From assembly GCA_022496805.1 (NCBI GenBank), contig CM040107.1, positions 8,514,501-8,578,500 on the forward strand: a stretch of 64,000 bases of DNA, given 5' to 3'. Made by a program: the position numbers and the translations under genes. Source of the DNA: Pohlia nutans. Taxonomy: Eukaryota > Streptophyta > Bryopsida > Bryales > Mniaceae. The notes beneath the pieces were generated by a model that ran no database searches, was not told the DNA's origin, and saw only the letters and a list, made by a program, of their open reading frames with translations. Of the stretch, positions 45,901 to 58,216 are shown piece by piece (position 1 is the stretch's first letter; every line of letters starts with the position of its first letter).

Positions 45901-48900
45901 GTTGTTGTGGAAGAAACCCTAAAACTTGTAGTATTTGATTTGTTGTGGAAGAAACTCTAAAACTTCTAGTATTTGACTTTTTGTGAAAGAAACCCTTAAA
46001 TTTGCAGTACTTAATTTGTTGTGGAAGAAACCCTAAAACTTGTAGTATTTGATCTGTTCAGTAAGGAACTCTAAAACTTCTAGTATTTGATTTTTTGTGA
46101 AAGAAACCCTAAAATTTGTAGTATATGATTTGTTGTGGAAGAAACTTTAAAACTTCTTATATTTGATTTGTTGTAGAAGAAACTCTAAAACTTGTAGTAT
46201 TTGATTTGTTGTGGAATATACTCTAAAACTTCTAGTATTTGATTTTTTGTGAAAGAAACCCTAAAATTTGTAGTATTTGATTTGTTGTGGAAGAAACTTT
46301 AAAACTTCTTATATTTGATTTGTTGTGGAAGAAATCCTAGAACATGTAGTACTTAATTTGTTGTGGATGAAACCCTACAATTTGTAGTATTTGATTTGTT
46401 GTGGAGGAAACTTTAAAACTTCTTATATTTGATTTGTTGTAGAAGAAACTCTAAAACTTGTAGTATTTGATTTGTTGTGGAATATACTCTAAAACTTCTA
46501 GAATTTGATTTCTTGTAGAAGAAACCCTAAAACTTGTAGTACTTGATTTGTTGTGGATGAAACCCTAAAATTAGTAGTATTTGATTTGCTGTGGAAGAAA
46601 CCCTAAAACTTGTAGTATTTGATTTCCTGTGGAAAATACTTTAAAACTTCTCATATTTGATTTGTTGTGGAAGAAACCATAAAACTTGTAGTACTTGATT
46701 TGTTGTGGATGAAACCCTAAAACTTCAAGTATTTGATTTGTTGTGGAAGAAACCCTAAAATTTGCACTACTTGATTTGGTTGTGGATGAAACTCTAAAAT
46801 TTGTAGTATTTGATTTGTTCTGGAAGAAACTTTAAAACTTCTTATATTTGATTTGCTGTGGAAGAAACCCTAAAACTTGTAGTATTTGATTTATTGTGGA
46901 AGAAACCCTAAAACTTGTAGTACTTGATTTGTTGTGGATGAAACCCTAAAACTTGTAGTATTTTATTTGTTGTGGAAGAAACTCTAAAACTTCTAGTATT
47001 TGATTTGTTGTGGAAGAAACCCTAAAACTTGTAGTACTTGATTTGTTGTGGAAGAAACTCTAAAACTTGTAGTATTTGATTTGTTGTGGAAGAAACTTTA
47101 AAACTTATTATATTTGATTTGTTGTGCAAGCAACCCTAAAATTTGTAGTACTTGATTTGTTGTGGAAGCAACCCTAAAACTTGTAGTATTTGATTTGTTG
47201 TGGAAAAAACTCTAGAACTTCTTATATTTGATTTGTTGTAGAAGAAACCCTGAAACTTGTAGTATTTGATTTGTTGTGGTAGAAACTCTGAAACCTCTAG
47301 TATTTGACTTGTTGTGGAGGAAACCCTAAAATTTGTAGCATTTGATTTGTTATGGATGAAACCCTAAAATCTGTAGTATTTGATTTGTTGTGGAAGAAAC
47401 TTTAAAAGTTCTTCTATTTGATTTGTTGTGGAAGAAACCCTAAAACATGTAGTACTTGATTTGTTGTGGATGAAACCCTAATAATTATAGTATTTGATTT
47501 GTTGTGGAAGAAACCCTAAAACTTGTAGTATTTGATTTGTTGTGGAAAATACTCTAAAACTTCATATATTTGATTTGTTGTAGAAGAAACCTTAAAACTT
47601 GTAGTATTTGATTTGTTGTGGTACAAACTCTAAAACTTCTAGTATTTGATTTGCTGTGGAAGAAACCGTAAAATTTGCAGCATTTGATTTGTTGTGGATG
47701 AAATTCTAAAATTTGTAGTGTTTGATTTTCTGTGGAAGAAACTTTAAAACTTGTCATATTTGATTAGTTTTGGAAGAAACCGTCAAACTTGTAGTACTTG
47801 ATTTGTTGTGGATGAAACCCTAAAATTTGTAGTATTTGATTTGTTGTGGAAGAAACCCTAAAACTTGTAATATTTGATTTGTTGTGGAAGAAACTCTAAA
47901 ACTTCTAGTATTTGATTTGTTGTGGAAGAAACCGTAAAATTTGCAGCATTTGATTTGTAGTGGATGAAACCCTTAAATTTGTAGTATCTGATTTGTTGTT
48001 GAAGACACTTTAAAACTTCTCATATTTGATTTGTTGTGGAAGAAACCTAAAACTTCTAGTATTTGATTTGTTGTGGAATATACTCTAAAACTTCTAGAAT
48101 TTGATTTCTTGTGGAAGAAACCCTCAAACTTGTAGTACTTGATTTGTTGTGGATGAAACCCTAATATTTGTAGTATTTGATTTGTTGTGGAAGAAACTTT
48201 CAAACTTCTCATATTTGATTTGTTGTGGAAGAAACCCTAAAACTTGTAGTACTTGATTTGTTGTGGATGAAACTCTAAAACTTCTAGTATTTGATTTGTT
48301 GTGGAAGAAACCTTAAAACTTGTAGTAGTTGATTTGTTGTGGATGAAACCCTAAAATTTGTAGTAGTTGATTTGTTGTGGATGAAACCCTAAAATTTGTA
48401 GTATTTGATTTGTTGTGGAAGAAACCCTAAAATTTGTAGTACTTTATTTGTTGTAGATGAAACTTTAAAATTTCTCATATTTGATTTGTTGTGGAAGAAA
48501 CCCTAAAACTTGTAGTATTTGATTTGTTGTTGAAGAAACTCTAAAACTTCTAGTATTTGATTTTTTGTGAAAGAAACCCTAAAATTTTCAGTACTTGATT
48601 TGTTGTTGATGAAACCCTAAAATTTGTAGTATTTGATTTGTTGTGGAAAAAACTCTAAAACTTTTTATATTTGATTTGTTGTAGAAGAAACCCTAAAACT
48701 TGTAGTATTTGAGTTGTTGTGGAAAAAATTCTAAAATTTCTTATATTTGATTTGTTCTAGAAGAAACCCTAAAACTTGTAGTATTTCATTTGTTATAAAA
48801 GAAACCCTACAATTTTCAGTACTTGATTTGTTGTGGGTGAAACCCTAAAATCTGTAGTATTTGATTTGTTGTGGAAGAAACTTTAAAACTTCTTATAATT

Positions 48901-51900
48901 GATTTGTTGTGGAAGAAACCCTACAACTTGTAGTATTTGATTTGTTATGAAAGAAACTCTAAAACTTCTAGTATTTGATTTGTTATGGAAGAAACTTTAA
49001 AACTTCTTATATTTGATTTGTTGTAGAAGAAACTCTAAAACTTGTAGTATTTGAGTTGTTGTGGAAAAAACTCTAAAATTTCTTATATTTGATTTGTTCT
49101 AGAAGAAATCCTAAAACTTGTAGTATTTGATTTGTTGTAAAAGACACCCTACAATTTTCAGTACTTGATTTGTTGTGGATGAAAGCCTAAAATTTGTAGT
49201 ATTTGATTTGTTGTGGAAGAAACTTTAAAACTTCTTATAATTGATTTGTTGTGGAAGAAACCCTACAACTTGTAGTTTTTGATTTGTTGTGAAAGAAACT
49301 CTAAAACTTGTAGTATTTGATTTGTTGTGGAAGAAACTTTAAAACTTATTATATTTGATTTGTTGTGCAAGCAACCCTAAAATTTGTAGTACTTGATTTG
49401 TTGTGGAAGCAACCCTAAAACTTGTAGTATTTGATTTGTTGTGGAAAAAACTCTAGAACTTGTAGTACTTGATTTGTTGTAGAAGAAACCCTAAAACTTG
49501 TAGTATTTGATTTGTCGTGGAAGAAACTCTGAAACTTCTAGTATTTGACTTGTTGTGGAGGAAACCCTAAAATCTGCAGCATTTGATTTGTTGTGGATGA
49601 AATCCTAATAATTGTAGTATTTGATTTGTTGTGGAAGAAGCCCTAAAACTTCTTATATTTGATTTGTTGTGGAAGAATCCCTAAAACATGTAGTACTTGA
49701 TTTGTTGTGGATGAAGCCCTAAAATTTGTAGTATTTGATTTGTTGTGGAATAAAATTTAAAACTTCTTATATTTGATTTGTTGTAGAAGAAACCCTTAAA
49801 CTTGTAGTATTTGATTTGTTGTGGAATAAACTCTAAAACTTCTAGAATTTGATTTGTTTTGGAAGAAACCTTAAAACTTGTAGTACTTGATTTGTTGTGG
49901 ATGAAACCCTAATAATTGTAGTATTTGATTTGTTGAGGAAGAAACCTTAAAACTTGTAGTATTTGATTTGTTGTGGAGGAAACTTTAAAACTTCTTATAT
50001 TTGATATGTTGTAGAAGAAACCCTAAAACTTGTAGTATTTGATTTGTTGTGGAATAAACTCTAAAACTTCTAGAATTTGATTTGTTGTGGAAGAAACCTT
50101 AAAACATGTAGTACTTGATTTGTTGTGAATGAAACCCTAAAATTTGTAGTATTTGATTTGTTGTGGAATAAACTTTAAAACTTCTTATAATTGATTTGTT
50201 GTGGAAGAAACCCTACAACTTGTAGTATTTGATTTGTTGTGAAAGAAACTCTAAAACTTCTAGTATTTGATTTGTTATGGAAGAAACTTTAAAACTTCTT
50301 ATATTTGATTTGTTGTAGAAGAAACCCTAAAACTTGTAGTATTTGAGTTGTTGTGGAAAAAACTCTAAAATTTCTTATATTTGATTTGTTGTAGAAGAAA
50401 CCCTAAAACTTGTAGTATTTGATTTGTTGTGGAAGAAACTCTAAAACTTGTTGTATTTGATTTGCTGTGAAAGAAACCGTAAAATTTGCAGCATTTCATT
50501 TGTTGTGGATGAAATTCTAAAATTTGTAGTGTTTGATTTTTTGTGGAAGAAACTTTAAAACTTGTCATATTTGATTAGTTGTGGAAGAAACCCTCAAACT
50601 TGTAGTACTTGATTTGTTGTGGATGAAACCCTAAAATTTGTAGTATTTGATTTGTTGTGGAAGAAACTCTAAAACTTCTAGTATTTGATTTGTTGTGGAA
50701 GAAACCGTAAAATTTGCAGCATTTGATTTGTAGTGGATGAAACCCTTAAATTTGTAGTATCTGATTTGTTGTTGAAGACACTTTAAAACTTCTCATATTT
50801 GATTTGTTGTGGAAGAAACCTTAAACTTCTAGTATTTGATTAGTTGTGGAATATACTCTAAAACTTCTAGAATTTGATTTCTTGTGGAAGAAACCCTCAA
50901 ACTTGTAGTACTTGATTTATTCTGGATGAAACCCTAATATTTGTAGTATTTGATTTGTTGTGGAAGAAACCCTAAAACTTGTAGTACTTGACTTGTTGTG
51001 GATGAAACTCTAAAACTTCTAGTATTTGATTTGTTGTGGAAGAAACCTTAAAACTTGTAGTAGTTGATTTGTTGTGGATGAAACCCTAAAATTTGTAGTA
51101 TTTGATTTGTTGTGGAAGAAACCCTAAAATTTGCAGTACTTTATTTGTTGTAGATGAAACTTTAAAATTTCTCATATTTGATTTGTTGTGGAAAAAACCC
51201 TAAAACTTGTAGTATTTGATTTGTTGTTGAAGAAACTCTAAAACTTCTAGTATTTGATTTTTTGTGAAAGAAACCCTAAAATTTTCAGTACTTGATTTGT
51301 TGTGGATGAAACCCTAAAATTTGTAGTATTTGATTTGTTGTGGAAAAAACTCTAAAACTTCTTATATTTGATTTGTTGTAGAAGAAACCCTAAAACTTGT
51401 AGTATTTGAGTTGTTGTGGAAAAAATTCTAAAATTTCTTATATTTGATTTGTTCTAGAAGAAACCCTAAAACTTGTAGTATTTCATTTGTTGTAAAAGAA
51501 ACCCTACAATTTTCAGTACTTGATTTGTTGTGGGTGAAACCCTAAAATCTGTAGTATTTGATTTGTTGTGGAAGAAACTTTAAAACTTCTTATAATTGAT
51601 TTGTTGTGGAAGAAACCCTACAATTTGTAGTATTTGATTTGTTGTGAAAGAAACTCTAAAACTTCAAGTATTTGATTTGTTGTGGAAGAAACTTTAAAAC
51701 TTGTCGTACTCGATTTGTTGTGGATGAAACCTTAAAATTTGTAGTATTTGATTTCTTGTGGAATAAACTTTAAGACTTCTTATATTTGATTTGTTGTAGA
51801 AGAAACCCTAAAACTTGTAGTATTTGATTTGTTGTGGAATAAACTCTAAAACTTCTCTAATTTGATTTGTTGTGGAAGAAACCCTAAAACTTGTAGTACT

Positions 51901-54900
51901 TAATTTGTTGTGGATGAAACCCTAAAATTTGTAGTATTTGATTTGTTGTGGAAGAAACCGTAAAACTTGTAGTATTTGATTTGTTGTGGAAAAAACTCTA
52001 AAACTTCTTATATTTGATTTGTTGTGGAAGAAACCCTAAAACTTGTAGTATTAGATTTGTTGTGGAAGAAACTCTAAAATTTGTAGAATATGATTTGTTG
52101 TGGAATAAACTCTAAAACTTCTCATATTTGATTTGTTGTGGAAGAAATTCTAAAACTTGTAGTACTTTATTTGTTGTGGATGAAACCTTAAAATTTGTAG
52201 TATTTGATTTGTTGAAGAAGAAACCCTAAAATTTGCAGTACTTTATTTGTTGTAGATGAAACTTTAAAACATCTCATATTTGATTTGTTGTGGAAGAAAC
52301 TCTAAAACTTCTTGTATTTGATTATTTGTGAAAGAAACCCTAAAAACTCAGTACTTGATTTGTTGTGGATGAATCCCTAAAATTTGTAGTATTTGATTTG
52401 TTGTGGAAGAAAGTTTAAAACTTCTTATATTTGATTTATTGTCCAAGAAACCCTAAAACATGTAGTACTGGATTTGTTGTGGATGAAACCCTAAAATTTG
52501 TAGTATTTGATTTGTTGTGGAAGAAACTCTAAAACTTCTAGTATTTGATTTGTTATGGAAGAAACCCTAAAATTTGCAGCATTTGATTTGTTGTGGATGA
52601 AACCCTAAATTTTGTAGTAATTGATTTGTTGTGGAAGAAACTTTAAAACTTCTCATATTTCATTTGTTGTGGAAGAAACCCTAAAACTTGTAGTATTTGA
52701 TTTGTTGTGGATGAAACCCTAAAATTTGTAGTATTTGATTTGTTGTGGAAGAAACCCTAAAACTTGTAGTATTTCATTTGTTTTGGAAGAAACTCTAAAA
52801 CTTCTAGTATTTGATTTGTTGTGGTAGAAACCCTAAAATTTGCAGTACTTGATTTGTTGTGGAAGAAACCCTAAAACTTGTAGTACTTGATTTGTTGTGG
52901 ATGAAACCCTAAAATTTGTAGTATTTGATTTGTTGCGAAAGAAACTCTAAAACTTGTAGTATTTGATTTGTTGTGGAAGAAACTTTAAAACTTATTATAT
53001 TTGATTTGTTTTGCAAGCAACCCTAAAATCTGTAGTATTTGATTTGTTGTGAAAGCAACCCTAAAACTTGTAGTATTTGATTTGTTGTGGAAAAAACTCT
53101 AGAACTTCTTATATTTGATTTGTTGTAGAAGAAACCCTAAAACTTGTAGTATTTGATTTGTTGTGGAAGAAACTCTGAAACTTCTAGTATTTGACTTGTT
53201 GTGCAGGAAACCCTAAAATTTGCAGCATTTGATTTGTTGTGGATGAAACCCTAAAATCTGTAGTATTTGATTTGTTGAGGAAGAAACTTGAAAACTTCTG
53301 ATATTTCATTTGTTGTAGAAGAAACCCTACAACTTGTAGTATTTGATTTGTTGTGGAAGAAACTCTAAATTTTCTAGTATTTGATTTGTTGTGGAAGAAA
53401 CCCTAAAAACAAGTGGTACTTGATTTGTTGTGCAAGAAACCCTAAAATTTGTAGTGTTTTGATTTGTTGTCGAAAAAACTTTAAAACTTCTTTCATTTGA
53501 TTTGTTGTGGAAGAAACCCTAAAAGTTGTCGTATTTGATCTGTTGGGTAAGAAACTCTAAAACTTCTAGTATTTGATTTTTTGTGAAAGAAACCCTAAAA
53601 TTTGTAGTATTTGATTTGTTGTGGAAGAAACTTTAAAACTTCTTATATTTGATTTGTTGTAGAAGAAACTCTAAAACTTGTAGTACTTCATTTGTTGTGG
53701 ATGAAACCCTAAAATTTGTAGTATTTGATTTGTTGTGAAAGAAACTTTAAAACTTCTTATATTTGATTTGTTGTGGAAGAAACCCTAAAACTTGTAGTAC
53801 TTGATTTGTTGTGGAAAAAACTCTAAAACTTGTAGTATTTGATTTGTTGTGGAAGAAACCGTAAAATTTGCAGCATTTGATTTGTTGTGGATGAAACCCT
53901 AACATTTGTAGTATTTGATTTCTTGTGGACAAATCTTTAGAACTTCTCATATTTGATTTGTTGTGGAAGAAACCCTAAAATTTGCATCATTTAATTTGTT
54001 GTGGATGAAACCCTAAAATTGGTAGTATTTGATTTGTTGTGGAAGAAACTTTAAAACTTCTTATATTTGATTTGTTGTAGAAGAAACCCTAAAACCTGTA
54101 GTATTTGATTTGTTGTGGAAGAAACTCTAAAACTTCTAGTATTTGACTTGTTGTGGAAGAAACCGTAAAATTTGCAGCATTTGATTTGTTGTGGATGAAA
54201 CCCTAAAATTTCAAGTATTTGATTTATTGTGGAAGAAACTTTAAAACTTCTAGTATTTGATTTGTTGTGGAAGAAACCCTAAAACTTGTAGTACTTGATT
54301 TGTTGTGGATGAAATCCTAAAATTTGTAGTATTTGATTTGTTGTTGTAGAAACCCTAAAACTTGTAGTACTTGATTTGTTGTGGAAGAAACCCTAAAATT
54401 TATATATTTGATTTGTTGTGGAAGAAACTTTAAAACTTCTTATATTTGATTTGTTGTAGAAGTAACGTTAAAACTTGTAGTATTTGATTTGTTGTGGAAG
54501 AAACCCTAAAACTTCTTATATTTAGTTTGTTGTGGAAGAAACCCTAAAACTTGTAGTACTTGATTTGTTGTGGAAGAAACCCTAAAATTTGTAGTATTTG
54601 ATTTGTTGTGGAAGAGACTTTAAAACTTCTTATATTTGATTTGTTGTAGAACTAACGCTAAAACTTGTAGTATTTGATTTGTTGTGGAAGAAACTCTAAA
54701 ACTTCTAGTATTTGATTTTTTGTGGAAGAATCCCTAAAACTTGTAGTACCTGATTTGTTGTGGATGAAACTCTAAAATTTGTTGTGTTTGATTTGTTTGG
54801 GAAGAAACCCTAAAACTTGTAGTACTTGATTTGTTGTGGATGAAACCCTAGAATTTGTAGTATTTGATTTGTTGTGGAAGAAACTTTAAAATTTCTTATA

Positions 54901-55017
54901 TTTGATTTGTTGTAGAAGAAACCTTGAAACTTGTAGTACTTGATTTGTTGTGGAAGAGACCTTAAAACTTGTAGTCTTTGATTTGTTGTGGAAGAAACCC
55001 TATAACTTGTAGTATCC
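45901..55017. repeat. 9.1-kb satellite of 38-bp monomers, each with a telo-box-like word
   Basis: The monomer is 38 bp: GATTTGTTGTGGAAGAAACC then CTAAAACTTGTAGTATTT. About 240 copies fill 9,117 bp without interruption. At least four recurrent variants are seen: CCCTAAAAC, CTTTAAAAC with TCTTATATTT, CTCTAAAAC with TTCTAGTATTT, and GATGAAACCCTAAAATT. About half the monomers sampled contain AAACCCTAA, the plant telo-box, one plant telomere unit in phase. Variant strings recur at distances of about 2.25, 2.7-2.8 and 3.65 kb, indicating higher-order duplication. The four minus-strand ORFs inside are period artefacts (38 codons = three monomers). Confidence 0.97.
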
Positions 55018-55675
55018 TAGTATTTGCAGCGCTAATGACTTGAATCCGAGACACAACTGGGAAGGGCGGTCGCGACTTGCAAATGAGCGGTTTTTCAAGC
55101 GGGTGTATGCAGGTATAGCTTTCATGTTCGTAGCATGCACCATATATTTACATCATAGATGTCACTAGAGATGTCATTAGTTATGTTACCAGACTTGTCA
55201 TTGGACATGGCACCAAAGATGTCATCAGAGATGTCACTATAGATGTCACCAGAGATGTCAACAGAGATGTCACCAATGATGTGACCACAGATGTTTGGGC
55301 TGGATGTCTGTACCTTAGCTCCTAATTCTACAGCCCTGTATTCTATGTGCAATGGTGATGAAGAATGTGATTGGGACAGCAAGCCATTGCAAGCATTTGT
55401 GGATGTTGTAGAGCTTGCTGCTATGTGCCTTCTCGCACCTTTACATACTGCGCCAATTACTGTTATGCAGACAATAGCAACACTAACGTGTTGTGCGTGA
55501 CGTCCCACACAACGTCGACGAACACCAAAGACGTCCACTCGGACATCCGTTATGACATGTGGCAGATTTAAATACAATACAATGTTTTGAACTGACCACG
55601 ATTTACCTTTTTTTGGAATTAGACATCACGTCACTTGATAGCTGCTTTTGTGTGCTTTCCTACAGTAATGTCTTC

Positions 55676-55719
<44 letters not shown>

Positions 55720-57487
55720 CTTTAGCTGTACTGATTGAATGGGATACGTTGTGCTCGCAGATTTGGAGATGAAGGAGGGGCTTAGAGGAGGGAGATGCAG
55801 CTATAGGCTTAACACATGTACCGGTGTATGCTGTCATCTTCCGTGTAATGATTATGAAGTGTAATACTTTGAAGTTCTAAATTGCGTGTATGTCATATTG
55901 TATGATGTATATCATATTATGTCATATATGTAGGGCAAAAATATATTCCACAGTATACATAGACATTGCATAGAAAGAGTCTCTAAACATGCTATCATTT
56001 CACAAGTGCAGGTAGGCACCTCAATAAGAGCGGAGGCCGCCAAGAAGAATGAAGAAAGGGGCGTGCAAGGATTTGGGTGAGTGATTGCACCTAAAACCCC
56101 TGTAATCATAAGCACATGCTGGTGACCCACTGCAGGAGAGATTAACAGTGGCGTACAACACGAATGTTTTGGAAGACGTCTTCGAAGCCGTCCGCTAAAT
56201 CACGTAGACGTCTCTAGAAGCGTCAAAGACGTCTGTTAGAACATCCCCAGACACTTCTTGGCACATGATGTAGCTTGCATACTACAGTGTCAGGCATCTA
56301 GAACGTTGACATAGATTCGGTGTAGGGTTACGCTGATAAGAACGGGTGGACCAAGATTGATTGAGAAATGCTCGTCCCGCGAACGTGAAATAATGCAATT
56401 GTATTTGGTCGTGTATCATTTGTTTAACCGCATGCACTGTTGGCATGTCAAACAGGTGCAGCGATGGACAAGTGCGGAAAGGTATGAAGGTCATAGGAGA
56501 GTACCGACAGCAAGCGAGGACATTGGATCGAGTGAAAGACGTGGGTGCGTAGTACATGGATGTTGTCGTTTGACTTATCAGTAGATGTGCATTTTGCGCT
56601 ATGAGGTCACAAACAATATTGTTATGACTTTTGAACGTTGATTCTACAATGTGTTATAGATATGCAATGCGAAAACGTATATGTGACTCACAACCATCAA
56701 TCTTGTGGACATTTGGAACACTCTGCAGTGTGACGTGTGCGTGCTCAGTGAGACGAGTGAATGTTACAAGAGATGTATTGTATAACGTGTAGAATATGAC
56801 GTGAGGATGTGTAGATGGTAAACCGCTATGTCTCAGTGAATGTTCTCATGGTGACGTGAGCATGCGACGTGAGACGTCTAAGTATAGCAAAGGATGTCTT
56901 GTCAGACACGTCATACATGGCATGGGGATGTTATCTAGGACGACTGTGTGATTATAATGATGTCTTCTAAAACAAGTGTTAAGTGACATGGGGATGTTTT
57001 ATGGAAGGACTGTGTGATGACGATGATGTCCATGTAAGACGTGGTACATGACGTGGGGACGTTTTGTCAGACGATTGGGTGGTCATGATGATGTCTTTTA
57101 TAACTCTTGATACGTGACATGCGGATGTTTTGTGGGATGACTACGTGTCGAGGCTGATGTCTAACTTCTCACATATACATGACGTGGGGATGTTTTCTCG
57201 GACGTCTGTGTCGTCATACTGATGTCTTTCATAACACGTATCACGTGACTTGCGGATGTTTTGCGGGACGACTACGTCTCATCGCTGACGTCTCTGTAGC
57301 ACGTAGTACATGACACGGAGATGTTATCTAGGACGACTTCGAAAGACATGACGATGTCTTCCTAAACATTCAAAATTCTCAGTGGATGTTTCCTGAGACG
57401 TCCTAGAGAATTGTGGGACGTCTACGTAGAAATGTCCAAACGACGACTTTGGTCATCAGATACAACGCACTGCTGTTTCTTATAGTG
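55018..57487. repeat. CACTA-2 inner right arm: GATGTCAC repeats, TA microsatellite, GACGTC words
   Basis: 55155-55300 is a short-period repeat of AGAGATGTCACC. 55676-55717 is a (TA)n run. 56160-57440 again holds dense GACGTCT/GGGGATGTTTT words, with the phrase GTGACATGGGGATGTTTT repeated about every 65-70 bp between 56920 and 57320. The ORF at 55122-55577 (minus) is mostly repeat-encoded (DISGDIYSDISDDI) and not called as a gene. Confidence 0.65.
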
Positions 57488-58216
57488 TGGTCACATCGTC
57501 GGAAACACCGTCAATTACACAATGTGAGCAAGTCTATGTCTCAGAAGATGTCATGTCAGACGCGTTGACATCCCTAGAGACATATGCGATGATACCCCCA
57601 CTGCCCATGTGGAAGGGACAAAGACGTACTTGGGGACATGCCCATGTCAACTGTAACGTCGTCCGCCACATGGCGATGTCCAACAATACGAACATGAAGA
57701 CAAAGTACGCGACGATTCGTGACATCGGGGCGGACATCTCGCCGTCAGCGCGGGATGTCTCGCGAAACACAGCCGTGTTCGCAAGGACGTCCTAGAGAAC
57801 GTGACTGTAGAATGAATACCACCCATACCTCGGCTGACGTGGCACGCCACGTTAGCATTTCCCGCCTCCACGTCAGATTTTTCCGGGTCCACGTCAGATT
57901 TTCCCGCCTCCACGTCATGCATTGGCGGGCCAGCGTCCCATTCCACGTCACCACACGTTTGGATGAAGTTCATCGCTATGTGGCACTGCCCGAAATTGTG
58001 CCGCTGATGTGGCGTCGACGTGGCACTGACGTGGCACCATTTTCTGCCGCTCAAAATGGCCAAAAACATTTGGATGTCCACGCGTTCGCTGAGACGTGAT
58101 GGGACGTTTTTTCGTGTTACACGCGTTACTGCGTCCGGCCAATGTATACGGGGATGTCCTGATGACACCAGGGACATCTTTTTTAACATCACAAGAAACA
58201 CGGGTTTCTTATAGTG
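57488..58216. promoter_or_regulatory. CACTA-2 outer right arm with TGACGTGG cluster
   Basis: Between 57830 and 58030 the ACGT-core word TGACGTGGCA or CCACGTCA occurs about ten times, including a ~23-bp tandem unit, CCCGCCTCCACGTCAGATTT. This is either a subterminal transposase-binding array or a set of bZIP-like sites. ORFs on both strands (57647-58267, 57719-58099) are low-complexity by-products. Confidence 0.55.

Larger units (their letters stand above)
43426..57487. mobile_element. Possible second CACTA-type element nested in CACTA-2 (14.1 kb)
   Basis: A CACTATAAGAAAC terminus starts at 43426, and an inverted copy, GTTTCTTATAGTG, ends at 57487. The match is 13 bp only; beyond that the ends diverge. 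Flanks are TTG and TGG, so a clean 3-bp duplication is absent. The arms share the GACGTC vocabulary and a 467-type unit with the outer element. It could be a nested relative or ends left by internal rearrangement. Confidence 0.45.
40216..58216. mobile_element. CACTA-2: 18,001-bp giant non-autonomous CACTA-type element
   Basis: The left end reads CACTATAAGAAACTTGTG at 40216. The right end, reverse-complemented from 58216, reads CACTATAAGAAACCCGTG. The inverted repeat extends to about 32 bp with three mismatches. Target duplication is ACA at 40213-40215 and 58217-58219. Flanking DNA on both sides is the same GC-rich repeat, as expected for an insertion. Both arms are dense in GACGTCC/GGACATC words. 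No TNP2 or other transposase domain was found inside, so mobilisation in trans is inferred. Internally it holds ~467-bp tandem repeats, a possible nested relative, and a 9.1-kb satellite. Confidence 0.88.

Noticed and set aside
47554..53950. Minus-strand ORFs of 67-79 codons with STTNQILQ-type repeats
   Set aside because: They follow the 38-bp satellite period (38 codons = three monomers) and are not genes.
45901..55017. CRISPR-like array
   Set aside because: There are no unique spacers; monomers are head-to-tail and the context is a plant transposon.
55122..55577. 151-codon minus-strand ORF
   Set aside because: Half is encoded by GATGTCAC tandem repeats; the rest has no recognisable motif.
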